64,000 nt of DNA from Theocolax elegans (Eukaryota > Arthropoda > Insecta > Hymenoptera > Cerocephalidae): the NCBI GenBank assembly GCA_026168455.1, contig CM047431.1, positions 63,832,887 to 63,896,886 of the forward strand, read 5' to 3'. Below the pieces are notes generated by a model. That model worked only from the letters and a program-made list of their open reading frames with translations, was not told where the DNA came from and did not search any database. Made by a program: the position numbers and the translations under genes. Positions 35,490 through 46,285 of this stretch are shown in pieces; position 1 is the stretch's first letter, and every line of letters begins with the position of its first letter.

Positions 35490-36060
35490 GCGTTGACATC
35501 GTGGTACGTTAAAACGCACCCTTCGATAGTTTGGACGTACCACCATGTGCAAGTAGTAACCTAACCTCAACGAGGTAGAAATTTTGCATATTTTTGGTAA
35601 GACATTTTAATTTATAATTCAGCACATAGTTAGGTTATTAATAAACGGAGGCGCCTCTTCTCTTATTTTTGTGCATACAGGTTTATTTTTTTATTAATTA
35701 ATTATCAAATATTGCGAATAGAACGCAGTACACGTTGACATCGTGGTACGTTTGCGCGCACCTTGGAAATCTCGAACGTACCACAATGTGCAGTGGTAAC
35801 CTAACCTCAACGAGGTGAACATTTTGCATATTTTTGGTTAGACTCTTCTCGAAAACACAATAATAATTTTGTCTGAAATGTAACACATATTTACATTATC
35901 GATAAACGAAGGTGTCTCTTCTATTATTTTCTTGCGTACAGCTTTATTTTTTTAATAAATAATTATCAAATTTTGCGTGTGGAACATACTACGCGTTGAG
36001 ATCGTGGTACGTTCGCGCGCACCTTCGATATTATTGACATACCACAATGTGCAATGAATA
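35490..36060. repeat. Three copies of the satellite hairpin core in a different repeat
   Basis: CATCGTGGTACGTT with a downstream ACGTACCACCATG-type partner occurs at 35497-35547 and 35739-35788, and a diverged version at 36001-36049, spaced 242 and 261 bp. Outside the ~60-bp core, flanks differ from the 338-bp satellite. Here they contain taacctaacctcaacgagg and a ttttgcatatttttggt block. The stem is kept in copies 1 and 2; copy 3 has one change in the right arm (ACATACCACAATG). Confidence 0.85.
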
Positions 36061-36361
36061 TGAAATTATTTAGTTATAGATTTATTTTACGTAAACAAAT
36101 ACTTGCGAATATGCAACTATGTAATTCAGCTCAGCTTTAGACGATAAAGAAAATGATATTAATTTCGGGTAAATAATGAAACAAATTATTAAAAGTAAAT
36201 TTTTCAATTATTAAAAATTTATTCATCATTATTGATAATTTGTAATTGTCTGTTGAATTATTTCAACTATGCATCTCAGTCGTTATTTAAGCGATTGTTA
36301 TTTATTGTGAATAAATAATTAAATATTAATATTGCACAAAAAATTTTTGTTTAGCACTTTC

Positions 36362-36494
36362 ATATCAGTATGTTGTGGGGAGCCACTTCTCATGGTTCTC
36401 GATTGCCGCGAATCTGCATGCGCGCATGCGCATAGCTCGGTCACAATCGCGCGTTTCTATGTGGCTCAGCTGGTATCCTGCTGCATACTGATAT
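36362..36494. repeat. 133-bp inverted repeat / hairpin
   Basis: ATATCAGTATG at 36362-36372 pairs perfectly with CATACTGATAT at 36484-36494. Inside, GAGCCAC pairs with GTGGCTC, and the centre holds gcatgcgcgcatgcgc, which is itself self-complementary. It could be a small MITE or a folded RNA. The overlapping 115-codon ORF has no known domain. Confidence 0.65.
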
Positions 36495-37840
36495 CCTCTT
36501 CGCCCGGACATCGCTGCTGCTACTTCCTTCAAGTAATAATCTTGTGTATAATCTTCGCCCGTCAACTAATGAGTACGACGCTTAATAAGTTTCAGGCGCT
36601 ACGTCGACCGCGCTGCGCCGCCAACGTCGTTACCCGGAGTCGCCTCTATCCTGCTTCTCTTAATGACGTCGACCACTAAAGTTGCCATAGCTATCCCATG
36701 TATTGCTTCAGGTAATTATATACATCTTGGGCTTGCGCTACTATGCATCTTCATAAATATATTATTTGCATATCTGCTGCAAATAAAGTTTGTAAACACT
36801 AACATAACCTCACTTCAGCCTTGTCTCTCCTACCATACACCTGTAATATTAAGATACGGCAGTAGTGTTAAGATACATCTGTATGTGCTCCTTTTATCCT
36901 TGTCCTCACATACTACTAGCATACACTAAAATAGATGGGATTATTTCTACAGTGAACTGGCTACATGTATGCTGACTCCGGATACTCTGAATCGAGGGTA
37001 GCTCTCTTCGCCCTGGCTATGAACTGCTGACAGCTTCCAGATGAACCTCTCCGTTCATGTGAAGCTATTGGAAGCCCTTGTGTTTACTGCTTTATCAACC
37101 TTCCTCAACAGGTGCCTAGACGGACTTGAAGATAAGCTAAGCTGAGTTCTGCTAGGTTCATACCACCTTCCGGATAACGTGTATTAGTCAGTGCCAGTGT
37201 GTTTTAGTGCGACTTGGGATGGGTTATTAGAATTGTAAGGGTAGGTAGGATGTAGATACAGTGCGGGTAGTCAGATATAAGGAAGGGTTTTAGTTATACG
37301 TGAGGATATTTGGAGGTTAAAATGCTATAAAATTGTGTTATGTGGGAGAAAAAGGGTTAAAAAAAATCTACTAAATTAGTTACTAAATTAAGTATAGTTT
37401 TGAGCTAAGCATTCCATAGAAAATTTAATAAATTTTACTGAATGTTTCCAATTATTAACGTTATAAATTTTATACAAAAATTAATGAATATAAAAAAATA
37501 TGAATAAATAGTTTGAAAGAATAATAATTTGAATGAATAATGTAATAAATAATTTGAATTACATGTTTTTTTTTTATATTATTATGGTATGAAAAACTTT
37601 TAAGTCTGTATAATATAAAAATAAATACAGCAGTTCTTTTTAAAACTCGTCGCTGATAAGTGAAACAAATTTGTTAAATCACAAAATCTTAATATGTGTT
37701 TATAATGAAATGAAAGGTTTACATAATTGCGTATATAATTTTAGCTGATTATAGTTTTTTCAATTGTCTTCAATACAAAGATTGCACAATGTGATTTACG
37801 CACTGTTTGTTTTTTAAAAATTGAAAATAAACCTTATGTA
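36495..37840. other. Unassigned DNA
   Basis: A moderately GC-rich segment (36500-37300) without a recognisable ORF is followed by AT-rich DNA with homopolymer runs. I see no gene, RNA or repeat copy elsewhere in the window. Confidence 0.4.
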
Positions 37841-38210
37841 TCAAAAAATATAGTTCGATGCGCGGGAGACAAATGAGTTTCGATTCAGCGAGTATCTTTG
37901 TCGCTTTGCTCTAATGATAAAATTAGGACTCATTCGAAAAACGATTCTCCCACAATTATAGCTAAGTTCTATATTATTACCAACTCATACGAGTATTCAA
38001 TCCAGATAGTAGGATTTTGGTTGAAATTAGATGGCTATAATTGTTACAATAATTAATGTACTCAATTATGATATACCTACTCATGAGTATTTAATCCCAT
38101 TTATTTGATTTCGGTGTAAAACATAAGGTTGAAAATTTTTATTATTACCAACCTTATTACCAACTCTAAATATGAGTATTATTATTAATATTATTGTGTA
38201 TATTGTGATT
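37841..38210. repeat. Diverged copy of the ~417-bp repeat family
   Basis: Shared with 27240-27540: the gttcgatgcgcg block, the cattcgaaaaacgatt block, then ttaccaactcatacgagtat / tcaatccagat / ggattttggt units repeated about every 80-100 bp. Older and more diverged than the copies in the duplication. Confidence 0.65.
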
Positions 38211-38240
38211 ATTCTTAGCCAAATAAATTATAACCTGTTG

Positions 38241-38316
38241 GTATACTGATAGCGCCATCTACGCATTGAACATGAATTAGTAAAATTATATACGTATGAT
38301 GGCGCTACTAGTACAC
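38241..38316. repeat. 76-bp inverted repeat
   Basis: GTATACTGATAGCGCCATC (38241-38259) and the reverse complement of GATGGCGCTACTAGTACAC (38298-38316) match with three mismatches. It is probably a tiny MITE or the terminal inverted repeat of a larger element. It lies just past the truncated end of the CACTA-like transposase. Confidence 0.6.
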
Positions 38317-39514
38317 TGCAGTTTACTGAATTATCTCCGCTTTGTCGGTAATTTTTGAGTATGGCACCCCCTTAAGTCTTTTATGAACATTGGTATGCCG
38401 CGAAACAATTGTTTTAAAGGTTCAATTAATGGTTTTAAAAACATGTTTGGATTTGGTTTTTTTTCCCCGAACCATAATCCAATTAAAAGAATATTATGAA
38501 TTTTATATCGCTCTTTGTAACATAATTCTAGAATTACCAGGAAAAAACCCCAAATACTAAATTTTGATGATTTAAATATTTGTATACCATCAGTATACCA
38601 AAGAAAAGACAATTTAATTTTTCGTTCAGTACCATTTTGACCATCCATTCTGTCCTTATAAATTGTTCCATCATAAATATCACTTATATCATTGTTGTTT
38701 GATGAATTTGTATTAAAATTTAGCTTTTTATAAAAGTCTTTTCTTTTGAATAAAGATTTTAGCTGCGAAAGTAAGGGTATTTCGATGAAATAATTATTTT
38801 TCTTGGGTAAAGTACAATTGCAACTATTATTTTCTAAAAAATCATCGTTTTCGGTTGAATTTAGATTGTCTGCAGTATTTTCATTGTCAATAAGAATATG
38901 GTACAGTTCGAACAAAAATAATGTTTGTTAATCGGAACTTTAAAGTTAGTAAAAAATTGCTTAAATTTATATAAGCTGGTCCGACAGTTATTTGGCAGCG
39001 GGCAGCACTTAGAAATGAGTATTAAAATGTCTAAGATGCATACATCTGTTAACCTGTGCCTTAATTTAAGAGACGCTACGCATAATAATAATTCTAAGTG
39101 TCATCGAAGCATCAGCATAAATTTTCTCTTCGAAATTCGATTGTTGTGGCGCTTCCTCAGCTGCATCGAAGTGACTACTCGCATCGTCCCATAGCTCCTC
39201 GTCAGAAAAATACTCATCGGTTTTATCAATAAAATCATCCGCTGTAAATAAGTATAATAAAAATTAAATCCAAAAAAATTTTAATTTTTAATATAGTGTA
39301 TTCTGTGTCAAGAACGTAAAGTAGGCTGTTTTAGCATGAACCGAAGGCAAGTGAGAATGCTTGCCGAAGCCGAGTACTCCAAATACCAAAGGCAAAAAAG
39401 CCCTCTTAACCATTGGTGCACAACATTTTTTTTGTGACAAGTGCACGAATGTTCGTGCATCAAAGGCTTTAAAACTCGGTTATATTTGCAATTAAATTTA
39501 CAAATATATATATA

Positions 39515-39552
39515 CTAGGGGGGCTTCGCCCCCCTGCGCGCTTCGCGCGCCA
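39515..39552 (-). mobile_element. Helitron-type 3' terminus (hairpins followed by CTAG)
   Basis: Read on the minus strand, two perfect hairpins (GCGCGCGAAGCGCGC, then GGGGGGCGAAGCCCCCC) are followed at once by CTAG and then T. This is the expected order at a Helitron 3' end, which ends CTRR and inserts between A and T. The element body should extend to higher coordinates (to about 40.8 kb at most). I could not find the TC-type 5' end or any coding part, so this is a non-autonomous or decayed copy. Confidence 0.6.
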
Positions 39553-40888
39553 ACCCCCTATTTTTAATTTCGACAAAGGTTTTTCGTAATAAATTTATTT
39601 TAAATAATGTTTTAAATTATATTACTTTTTCACTACCATGGACACCTTAGAAATTAAACCGATTCACACAACACCTTGGAGGTACTGTTATAATGCATTG
39701 GGTTTTATACCAAAAATTTAATTTTTTTTTAAATACGATTATAATTTATAAATAAAAGTTTTTACCAAAATTTAGTATAATGAAATCAGAATAATAGTAA
39801 TAAAAAAAATAAAGACATTAAATGTTAACTGTAAATTTTAAACTATATGAATTCCTATAAAGCTTAAATTTATATTTTAATAATTATAAATGTTAATGAA
39901 AAATTAACTTACCAAAAATAGTAAAGTGCATATACTTACTAAATTGTAGTATTTAGTAACTACTTATGAAAATTTTGGAATATTTTAAATGGATCTAAAT
40001 AGAACTTCACCTCCTTAAATTAATTTCTTTAATGACAAAGGATCATCGCCAAAAGTTCTATGGCATTAATATTTTGTACTTTTAGAGTAATAAGACTTTC
40101 TTCTTAAATAAATAAATTTTTTTATTATCTTTTATTAATTTTATAGAACTATTTATATAATTTTAGTGGCATATAAATAAAAACCTGTTTCTTCCATTTC
40201 TCCCGTAATTCGTAATTTGCACCCTCTTTCAAAATTTGTGTTTTAATCCATAATTTTATCCAATTTATTTTTTCCTTTAGTTACAGAGCCCATATATTTA
40301 TCTTCATTATTATAATCAAATTCATTCCTTAGAAAACCTTCTGTTTCTAATAAATACATACTTGTTTATTTAAAATATTATTTTCTATAAATATACATAA
40401 TCTACTCACGTATATATCTATTCAATTTTGAAATATTAATAAAAAAATATTTAAATTAAATGCTCCTAAATTAATAGTTTTTGAAAATCTATTGAAATAT
40501 AATTAGTATTTTATATTGACACTGTTAAAATTTGAATTTTCTTTTGCCTATACTGTTTATAATAGAATTATCTTAAAAATGCAATAATTAATATATTTAA
40601 TTTTTAACTTATTGTATATTTCACATATAGATATTTGGAAAAGTGTATGTTATACTTGATTAATATTTATTTAATCTTCAAACAATTTTGCATCTGTATT
40701 TAAAGCATTACATTGCATTTTAGATCCGTTATTATATTATTGAGTATACGTTTAAACATTTTATGAGTTTCATCAAGAATGAGTAAGCTAATACACATTC
40801 TTTCAAGTTATGTTCAAAAATTTTTTTTTGCGCAAGGAAAAAATACATATATTATGTATTCTTGAAAAAACAATTTTAAAATATATAT
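39553..40888. other. AT-rich DNA, possible Helitron body
   Basis: No ORF or gene is supported. If the hairpin terminus at 39515 is a Helitron end, some of this stretch is its body. No repeat copy elsewhere in the window was seen. Confidence 0.35.
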
Positions 40889-41884
40889 GGGGTATTCCAC
40901 GTGAAGTGGTCCGATCAAAATTTTTAAATGCCCCAAATTTTGGGTACACATTGCAAATGTTTTTCAGAATACAGAAAAAAATTTTTAGGTACTGGAATTT
41001 ATTAGTTCAAAAGTTATTCTAACCTCAAAAAGTGAACTTTTTCCAGTTTTTTTCAACACCAGCTGGGTTCATCGCTATTTAACTCAAAATCTATCAACTT
41101 TTACTATAGAACATTATATGTAACATTCGTTGCTAATTATGTCTAGAATTTATCCTTCTGGGTTAGAATTTCTAATTTCAAGGTAAATGTTAGATAAACT
41201 ACATGTCAATATTCAACTTGAAAAAAAACTAACTTCGCCACAATTGATTTTTTTATCCAAAAGTCCAAAAGAAAGCTTGGAGCAATACCTTTCAAATGAT
41301 CTGTAGCATTTTTATGGCCTTCAATTCTGCAAAAAGTTATGATAATTTAAAGAAAGACAAAAAATTCACAAAAATTAACATGGTATTTCCCATTTAAATT
41401 TTTAAAAAAATTTCGTCTTTCTTTAAATTATCATAACTTTTTACAGAATTGAAGGCCATAAAAATGCTACAGATCATTTGAAAGGTATTGCTCCAAGCTT
41501 TCTTTTGGACTTTTGGATAAAAAAATCAATTGTGGCGAAGTTAGATTTTTTTCAAGTTGAATATTGACATGTAGTTTACCTAACGTTTACCTTGAAATTA
41601 GAAATTCTAGCCCAGAAGGATAAATTCTAGACATAATTAGCAACGAATGTTACATATAATGTTCTATAGTAAAAGTTGATAGATTTTGAGTTAAATAGCG
41701 ATGAACCCAGCTGGTGTTGAAAAAAACTGGAAAATGTTCACTTTTTGAGGTTAGAATAACTTATGAACTAATAAATTCCAGTACCTAAAAATTTTTTTCT
41801 ATATTCTGATAAACATTTGCAATGTGTACCCAAAATTTGGGGCATTTTAAAATTTTGATCGGACCACTTCACGTGGAATACCCC
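40889..41884. mobile_element. ~1-kb near-perfect palindromic (fold-back) element, complete
   Basis: It begins GGGGTATTCCACGTGAAG and ends with its exact inverse. The arms of about 460 bp match almost base for base (for example ccagctgggttcatcgc, ttctgggttagaatttct and aagcttggagcaatacc appear inverted in the second arm). A short unpaired centre lies near 41385. It sits in TATA-rich DNA. There is no ORF. Its transcript or single strand would fold into one long hairpin. Confidence 0.9.
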
Positions 41885-41957
41885 ATATATATTATATAAA
41901 TATTCCGCTGCACGCACACACACCCACATACATACATACATATATATACATATATAT

Positions 41958-42478
41958 GGTCTATTTCACGTCAAGTGGTACGATGAAAATTTTAAATCAC
42001 TCCAAAATTTGAGAACAGGCTGGAAACATCTTCCAGAACATACAAAAAAAATTTAAGTGTTAAAAATAATTTGCTTAAGAGTTATTCGACCATGAAAAGT
42101 GGAAATTTTTCAATTTTTTAGAAAAATTTCTATTTTTTAAGCCATTTATCTCAAAATCTGTTGATTTTTTTGAAAAAACATTACAAACAACTTTTGTTTA
42201 AATTAATCTTTAGAACTTATCTACCATGGTTACATTTCTTAATTTTAAAATCTCGAAGAGATAGAACACCCGGACATATTGAATATCAAAAAAAAAGGCT
42301 ACCACACCATAATCGATTTTAATCTAATACCTCTCAAAAGTTCACATTTTTCGCGAGCTTTCGAATGCCTTGGGTTAGCTTATTGGCCAAGACCGCTGTT
42401 GTAAGTTATGCCTCATAAACCTTATAAAATCACTAATTTTCACGTATTTTAGGACATAACTTACACCAAAGGTGTAAT
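41958..42478. mobile_element. Diverged relative of the palindromic element, one arm
   Basis: It starts GGTCTATTTCACGTCAAGTG and follows the same order of blocks as the left arm of the 1-kb palindrome (gaaaattttaaatc, ttcgaccatgaaaagtg, ctcaaaatctgttgattttt), but strongly diverged. Probably a related subfamily. Confidence 0.55.
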
Positions 42479-42495
42479 ATATATAATATATGTAT

Positions 42496-42835
42496 GGGGT
42501 ATTTCACGTGAAGTGGTCCGATCAAATTTTAAAATGCACCAAATTTTGAGTACACATTGCAAATGTTTTTCAGAATACAGAAAAAAATTTTTAGGTACTG
42601 GAATTTATTAGCTCAAAAGTTATTATAACCTCAAAAAGTGAACTTTTTCCAGTTTTTTTCAACACCAGCTGGGTTTATCGCTATTTAACTCAAAATCTAT
42701 CAACTTTTAATATATAACATTATTTGTAACATTCGTTGCTAATTATGTGTAGAATTTATCCTTCTGGGTTAGAATTTCTAATCTTAAGGTCAATGTTACA
42801 TAAACTACATGTCAATATTCAACTTCAAAAAAGTT
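42496..42835. mobile_element. Left-arm-only copy of the palindromic element
   Basis: It starts GGGGTATTTCACGTGAAG and matches the left arm of 40889-41884 closely, up to caatattcaacttcaaaaaa, where it is cut off by the ttattcccc minisatellite. Confidence 0.8.
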
Positions 42836-42863
42836 TGAACCTCTACGGAGGGACTAAAATTGC

Positions 42864-42985
42864 ATTTTATTCCCTTGATTATTTTATTCCCCGTAGATTT
42901 ACTTTATTCCCCGTGGACTCATTTTATTCAGCGTAGACCCATTTTATTGTTCGTGGAGCAACTTTATTCACCGTAGACTTACGTT
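42864..42985. repeat. ~25-bp minisatellite, about five units
   Basis: Imperfect units of the form TTTATTCCCCGTAGACTCA repeat about every 24-25 bases (attttattcccc, ttattccccgtagat, ttattccccgtggac, ttattcagcgtagac, ttattgttcgtgg, ttattcaccgtagac). Confidence 0.75.
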
Positions 42986-43317
42986 TTTGTTCATTAACAC
43001 TTATTTTAGTCTTTTTCTATACAAATTCTAAATCAAATTAATTTTGTTGAATTAAATATAGCAAACAATCTTAGAATATTGAAAAAATTTAGAAATTTTT
43101 AAATAAATTGTTGTCGGATAAATTGGCTTTTCAAGTGATTAGGGTGAAACATTTTATATGCACTTCAGGAGTAAAAGGAGATTATTCCCTTAGATGAATT
43201 ACTAGTAGAACCTCGCTAAAGTATTATTAGCGGGTGCAAAAGTATTATTATTATTAATTATTAAAAGTAGTCCTTATTTTTTATCACTCGATTCTTTTCT
43301 ACTAATATACGATTGTC

Positions 43318-43526
43318 ATTTTATCGATCTTCTCGAATCAAAGGTAGATAAGCTGAAGAAAGAAAAATGATCACATTTTTTCTTTTCGATCACAGAAAGA
43401 AATAAGTGTTAATTTTTCTTTGTTCACCTTCTTCATCTTTGATTGGAATAGGTCGACAAAATTTCAATCATAAAATATTTTATTAATTAGATCAATCAAT
43501 AAAAAAATCAAATTATCCACATATTC

Positions 43527-43560
<34 letters not shown>
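43318..43560. repeat. Imperfect inverted repeat followed by an (AT)n tract
   Basis: attttatcgatcttctcgaatcaaag near 43318 is roughly the inverse of ctttgattggaataggtcgacaaaat near 43440. The inner arms gaagaaagaaaaa and tttttctttgttcaccttcttc also pair. An (AT)n tract follows at about 43531-43560. Confidence 0.45.
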
Positions 43561-43565
<5 letters not shown>

Positions 43566-44041
43566 TTGCATACCGAATTTATGTATATATGTAACCTAGT
43601 CATTTGTTATACATTACACTTACTTTATAGTTAATTGCAATTATTAAAATGAAAGATTTTTACCATATTCGAACACTTTGATGAATTTTTCGTTTCTGTC
43701 ATCCACAGCATGTTCATTTCCGATTGCATGATAATTAGTATGGTTAACTAAAGCGCATTGTTCTTTATTATCTGAATCGTCAATCACAGGTAAATACGAA
43801 TTGCACATAGCATCACGTTTTACAGGTACACTCGTTTGGTCAGTCTACAAAGATTTATTATTTATTAGCAATAGCAAATTAAATTATTAATTAAAATAAT
43901 ATTGCTTAAGTTTAACAAAGTAGTTTCACTCTTTATTGTTAGGTCATGATTAATATTTGTAAATTCACGGCTGCATATTCTTTTTAATCTTCTTTGTAAA
44001 TCTTTCGAACACCTTTTAAAACAATTAGGCCGACGTTTCAT

Positions 44042-44308
44042 TTTCCAGGTTGATCTAATTTTTTAAGTGTGACAGAGGTTAGTAAACATTGCGACAATTT
44101 TTGTTTATTACAATAAACTTGAAGATATCAGCAACTATAGTTTCACAGTATAATTTGAATATTGTTGCACATTGGACAAAAACTAGCTTCACCGTTTATT
44201 TTTTTTAATTCTTCATACAACTTCATAGTTTTTACCGCCGCATAAAACGAACAGTTGGTGTTGCTGTTAATTGAATAACTGTAGGACTTATAATCATAGA
44301 AATAAAAA
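44042..44308. promoter_or_regulatory. Shared divergent 5' region of transposase and BEN gene
   Basis: Only 267 bp separate the minus-strand transposase start (44041) from the plus-strand BEN start (44309). If both starts are right, the region must hold both promoters. I do not see a clear TATA box or initiator that decides the point. Confidence 0.3.
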
Positions 44309-46285
44309 ATGTACGTCTTGGTATTCTGGCTTTCCAACAAAACGACAAGCATTGTAAGCATCGAAGATTTATGCCCTGATAAGGAGGAAGGCGAGGAAAC
44401 CTTTGCAAAGTATGGGGAGAAAAAAAGGCTGTATAAAGTAAAAATAATGCGAAAAAGTGGTAAGTTTTGTTTTTTAATAATAGTAGATTGAATAATAATT
44501 AAAATATGTTTCCATTAAAAAAAATAATAGTGATATTAAAACCTAAGTAAAAATAATTAATTAAACAAATTTTGAACAATTAAATACTTAAATTTTAATA
44601 AAAGAACATTAATTTTTGTAAACATAATAGTTTTGAATCGGTAATTCTACGCGCGTGAAATTTGAATTTTTAATTGGTTTTGACAAGAATTAATACATAT
44701 TTTAATATTTCAGATGATCAAGACTATTTATCGTATTTAAAAGTCACGACGGATGGTGAAATATTGACGAAGGGGAAAAATACGAACAAAAAAATAGCTG
44801 CAACACAAAAAAAATTATTAATGGAAGATGAAAAGGCAGCTTCAAAAAGAAGGAAATTAAATAAAAATGCAGCCGATTCACAATTATTAAACGAAGCAGC
44901 AGTATTTGAAGAGGTGGAATTTGATAACTTGAATTCAAATGATGAACATGGCTCGTCTACAAGTTCAAAAAATAATCAAAATAGAGGAGATTCTATTAAT
45001 GACTATGATAGCGATAGCTCCGATAGACTTCAAATTCGAAATGATGATGATGGTGATAATGATGATGATGATAACGATGATGCTAAAATTGCTAAATTAG
45101 AAAAACTATTAGAAGAAAAGAAAAAGAAAAAAGCTGCAACAAAACGAACAACCGCTGAATGCAGGTCAAAAAATAAAAGCTGCAAAAAGGTAAAATTTAT
45201 AATTTTAAACAATGGTGGGATGTAAATCATTTACAGTAATTTAATTTGCTCACAATTTATTATTTTCATTTTACAGAATGATGCACTTACCGTTTCTGAG
45301 CAGAATCGAGAAGAAGAGGATCCTTTAGTAATGTGTCGAAAAGCAGGCCAAGGACGCATCTTATTATGTGATGGATTTAATATATGGATCGACAAAGGGG
45401 ATTTAATATTTGCTCAACGATGGCTGGTCAACCCAAGAGAGATGACGCGTTGTTTATTAAAAATGATCGTTGGAATCAACAGCTTGAAAAATATGTGCGC
45501 GAGAGGCAATTCGAAGAGCAGATCAGCTGTACCGGAGGATATAGTCATTTGTGTTGAATGTAAGTTTACTTTTATATCAATAGTTTGTATTACGATACAC
45601 GTGCGTTAAACAGATGCATGTCACGGACAATAATCAATTGACGCCCTAGCTTCGGACAACAAACACTGTTCCGTTTACGCGTATCGTATACTACTTTTTG
45701 ACATTCCGTGCGCGAAACACGGTTATTAACCTCAAAGAGAGGCGTGTTTCGTTGACGGTGTGTTAAAAAGTAGTGTAATTCGACTCGTACGTGACTTGCA
45801 CCTGTTTCGCGCACTTGTATCATAATGTTCTATTTTAAATCTTTTTTAAATCACATTCGCTCTTGTACGGAGAAATACTGTTTAAATTATTCAAAAATTA
45901 ATCTAAACAAATAAATTTTGTCAAAACGAACCGAAAGTATAATTTTCCTTCCAGTGACCGGGTCCTGAAGCTGTACTTTCGACCAGATGTTGAAAAGAAT
46001 AGTATACTCTTTATGGGAAGTAAAATGACAACTCTGTAACATGTATGTCGCCCTTGCCTTCGACTTGGGTGAATATTTTATTTTCCTATGTGGGCAGTAT
46101 ACAATTCTTATTCATTTAATTGTATGTGTTAAACTAAAAAATTAATATACAAATTTGCATTTGTTTCAGATTACGTCAATAGAAAGTGCTCCCGCAGGCT
46201 ATCACCGTCGGAGTTCACGGACGTGATAATCTATTTATGCGGCACGCTCCGAGTTGAAGAAGCCAAAAGAAATAGAAAAGATTAA
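44309..46285 (+). CDS. BEN-domain protein, four exons, 341 aa, intact
   Basis: The exons are 44309-44459, 44714-45189, 45277-45559 and 46170-46285. All introns are GT-AG (GTAAGT, GTAAAA, GTAAGT donors; tttcag, tttacag, tttcag acceptors) and the phases 1, 0 and 1 agree across every junction. Total CDS is 1026 bp. The N-terminus (MYVLVFWLSNKTTSIV, then an acidic DLCPDKEEGEE stretch) is followed by a charged, disordered middle with an Asp-rich run and a Lys-rich run. The C-terminal ~110 residues look like a BEN domain, a helical DNA-binding fold of chromatin and transposon proteins: MTRCLLKMIVGINSLKN, then VNRKCSRRLSPSEFTDVI. Predicted nuclear DNA-binding protein. A polyadenylation signal AATAAA lies near 46405. 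Intron 3 contains a MITE. The BEN assignment is by pattern and moderately sure; the gene model is strong. Confidence 0.8.
45594..45826. mobile_element. Fold-back MITE in intron 3 of the BEN gene
   Basis: CGATACACGTGCGTTAAACA at the left and the reverse complement of the right end (ATACAAGTGCGCGAAACAGG) pair over about 37 bp with mismatches. A second inner pair (tactactttttgacattccg and cggtgtgttaaaaagtagt) extends the hairpin. TA flanks both ends. No ORF. Confidence 0.75.

Larger units (their letters stand above)
38331..44041 (-). pseudogene. CACTA/EnSpm-like transposase, N-terminal part, broken
   Basis: Three exons on the minus strand. Exon 1 starts at ATG 44041 (MKRRPNCFKRC) and runs to about 43920. 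Exon 2 is 43844-43664, with acceptor tttgtag and donor GTAAAAAT. Exon 3 runs from 39241, with acceptor ttatttacag. Exon 2 ends in phase 1 and exon 3 begins with the two bases needed, which supports a 4.4-kb intron filled with later insertions. Exon 3 carries FIDKTDEYFSDEE, LKLRHRLTDV, CSNC and the family block FLWYTDGIQIFKSSKFSIW...GLWFGEKKPN, as in animal EnSpm-like Tnp2 proteins. Frameshifts occur near 39065 and 38900. The exon 1-2 junction lacks a fitting donor. The catalytic C-terminal part is missing beyond 38331. Dead copy. It is divergent from the BEN gene. Confidence 0.7.

Noticed and set aside
36332..36679. 115-codon ORF and a possible solo LTR starting TGTTGTGGGG
   Set aside because: The ORF has no domain, no matching LTR end or target duplication was found, and the sequence is better explained by the 36362-36494 inverted repeat.
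44143..44361. 72-codon minus-strand ORF overlapping BEN exon 1
   Set aside because: It overlaps a well-supported coding exon and the divergent 5' region. No domain or splice partner was found.
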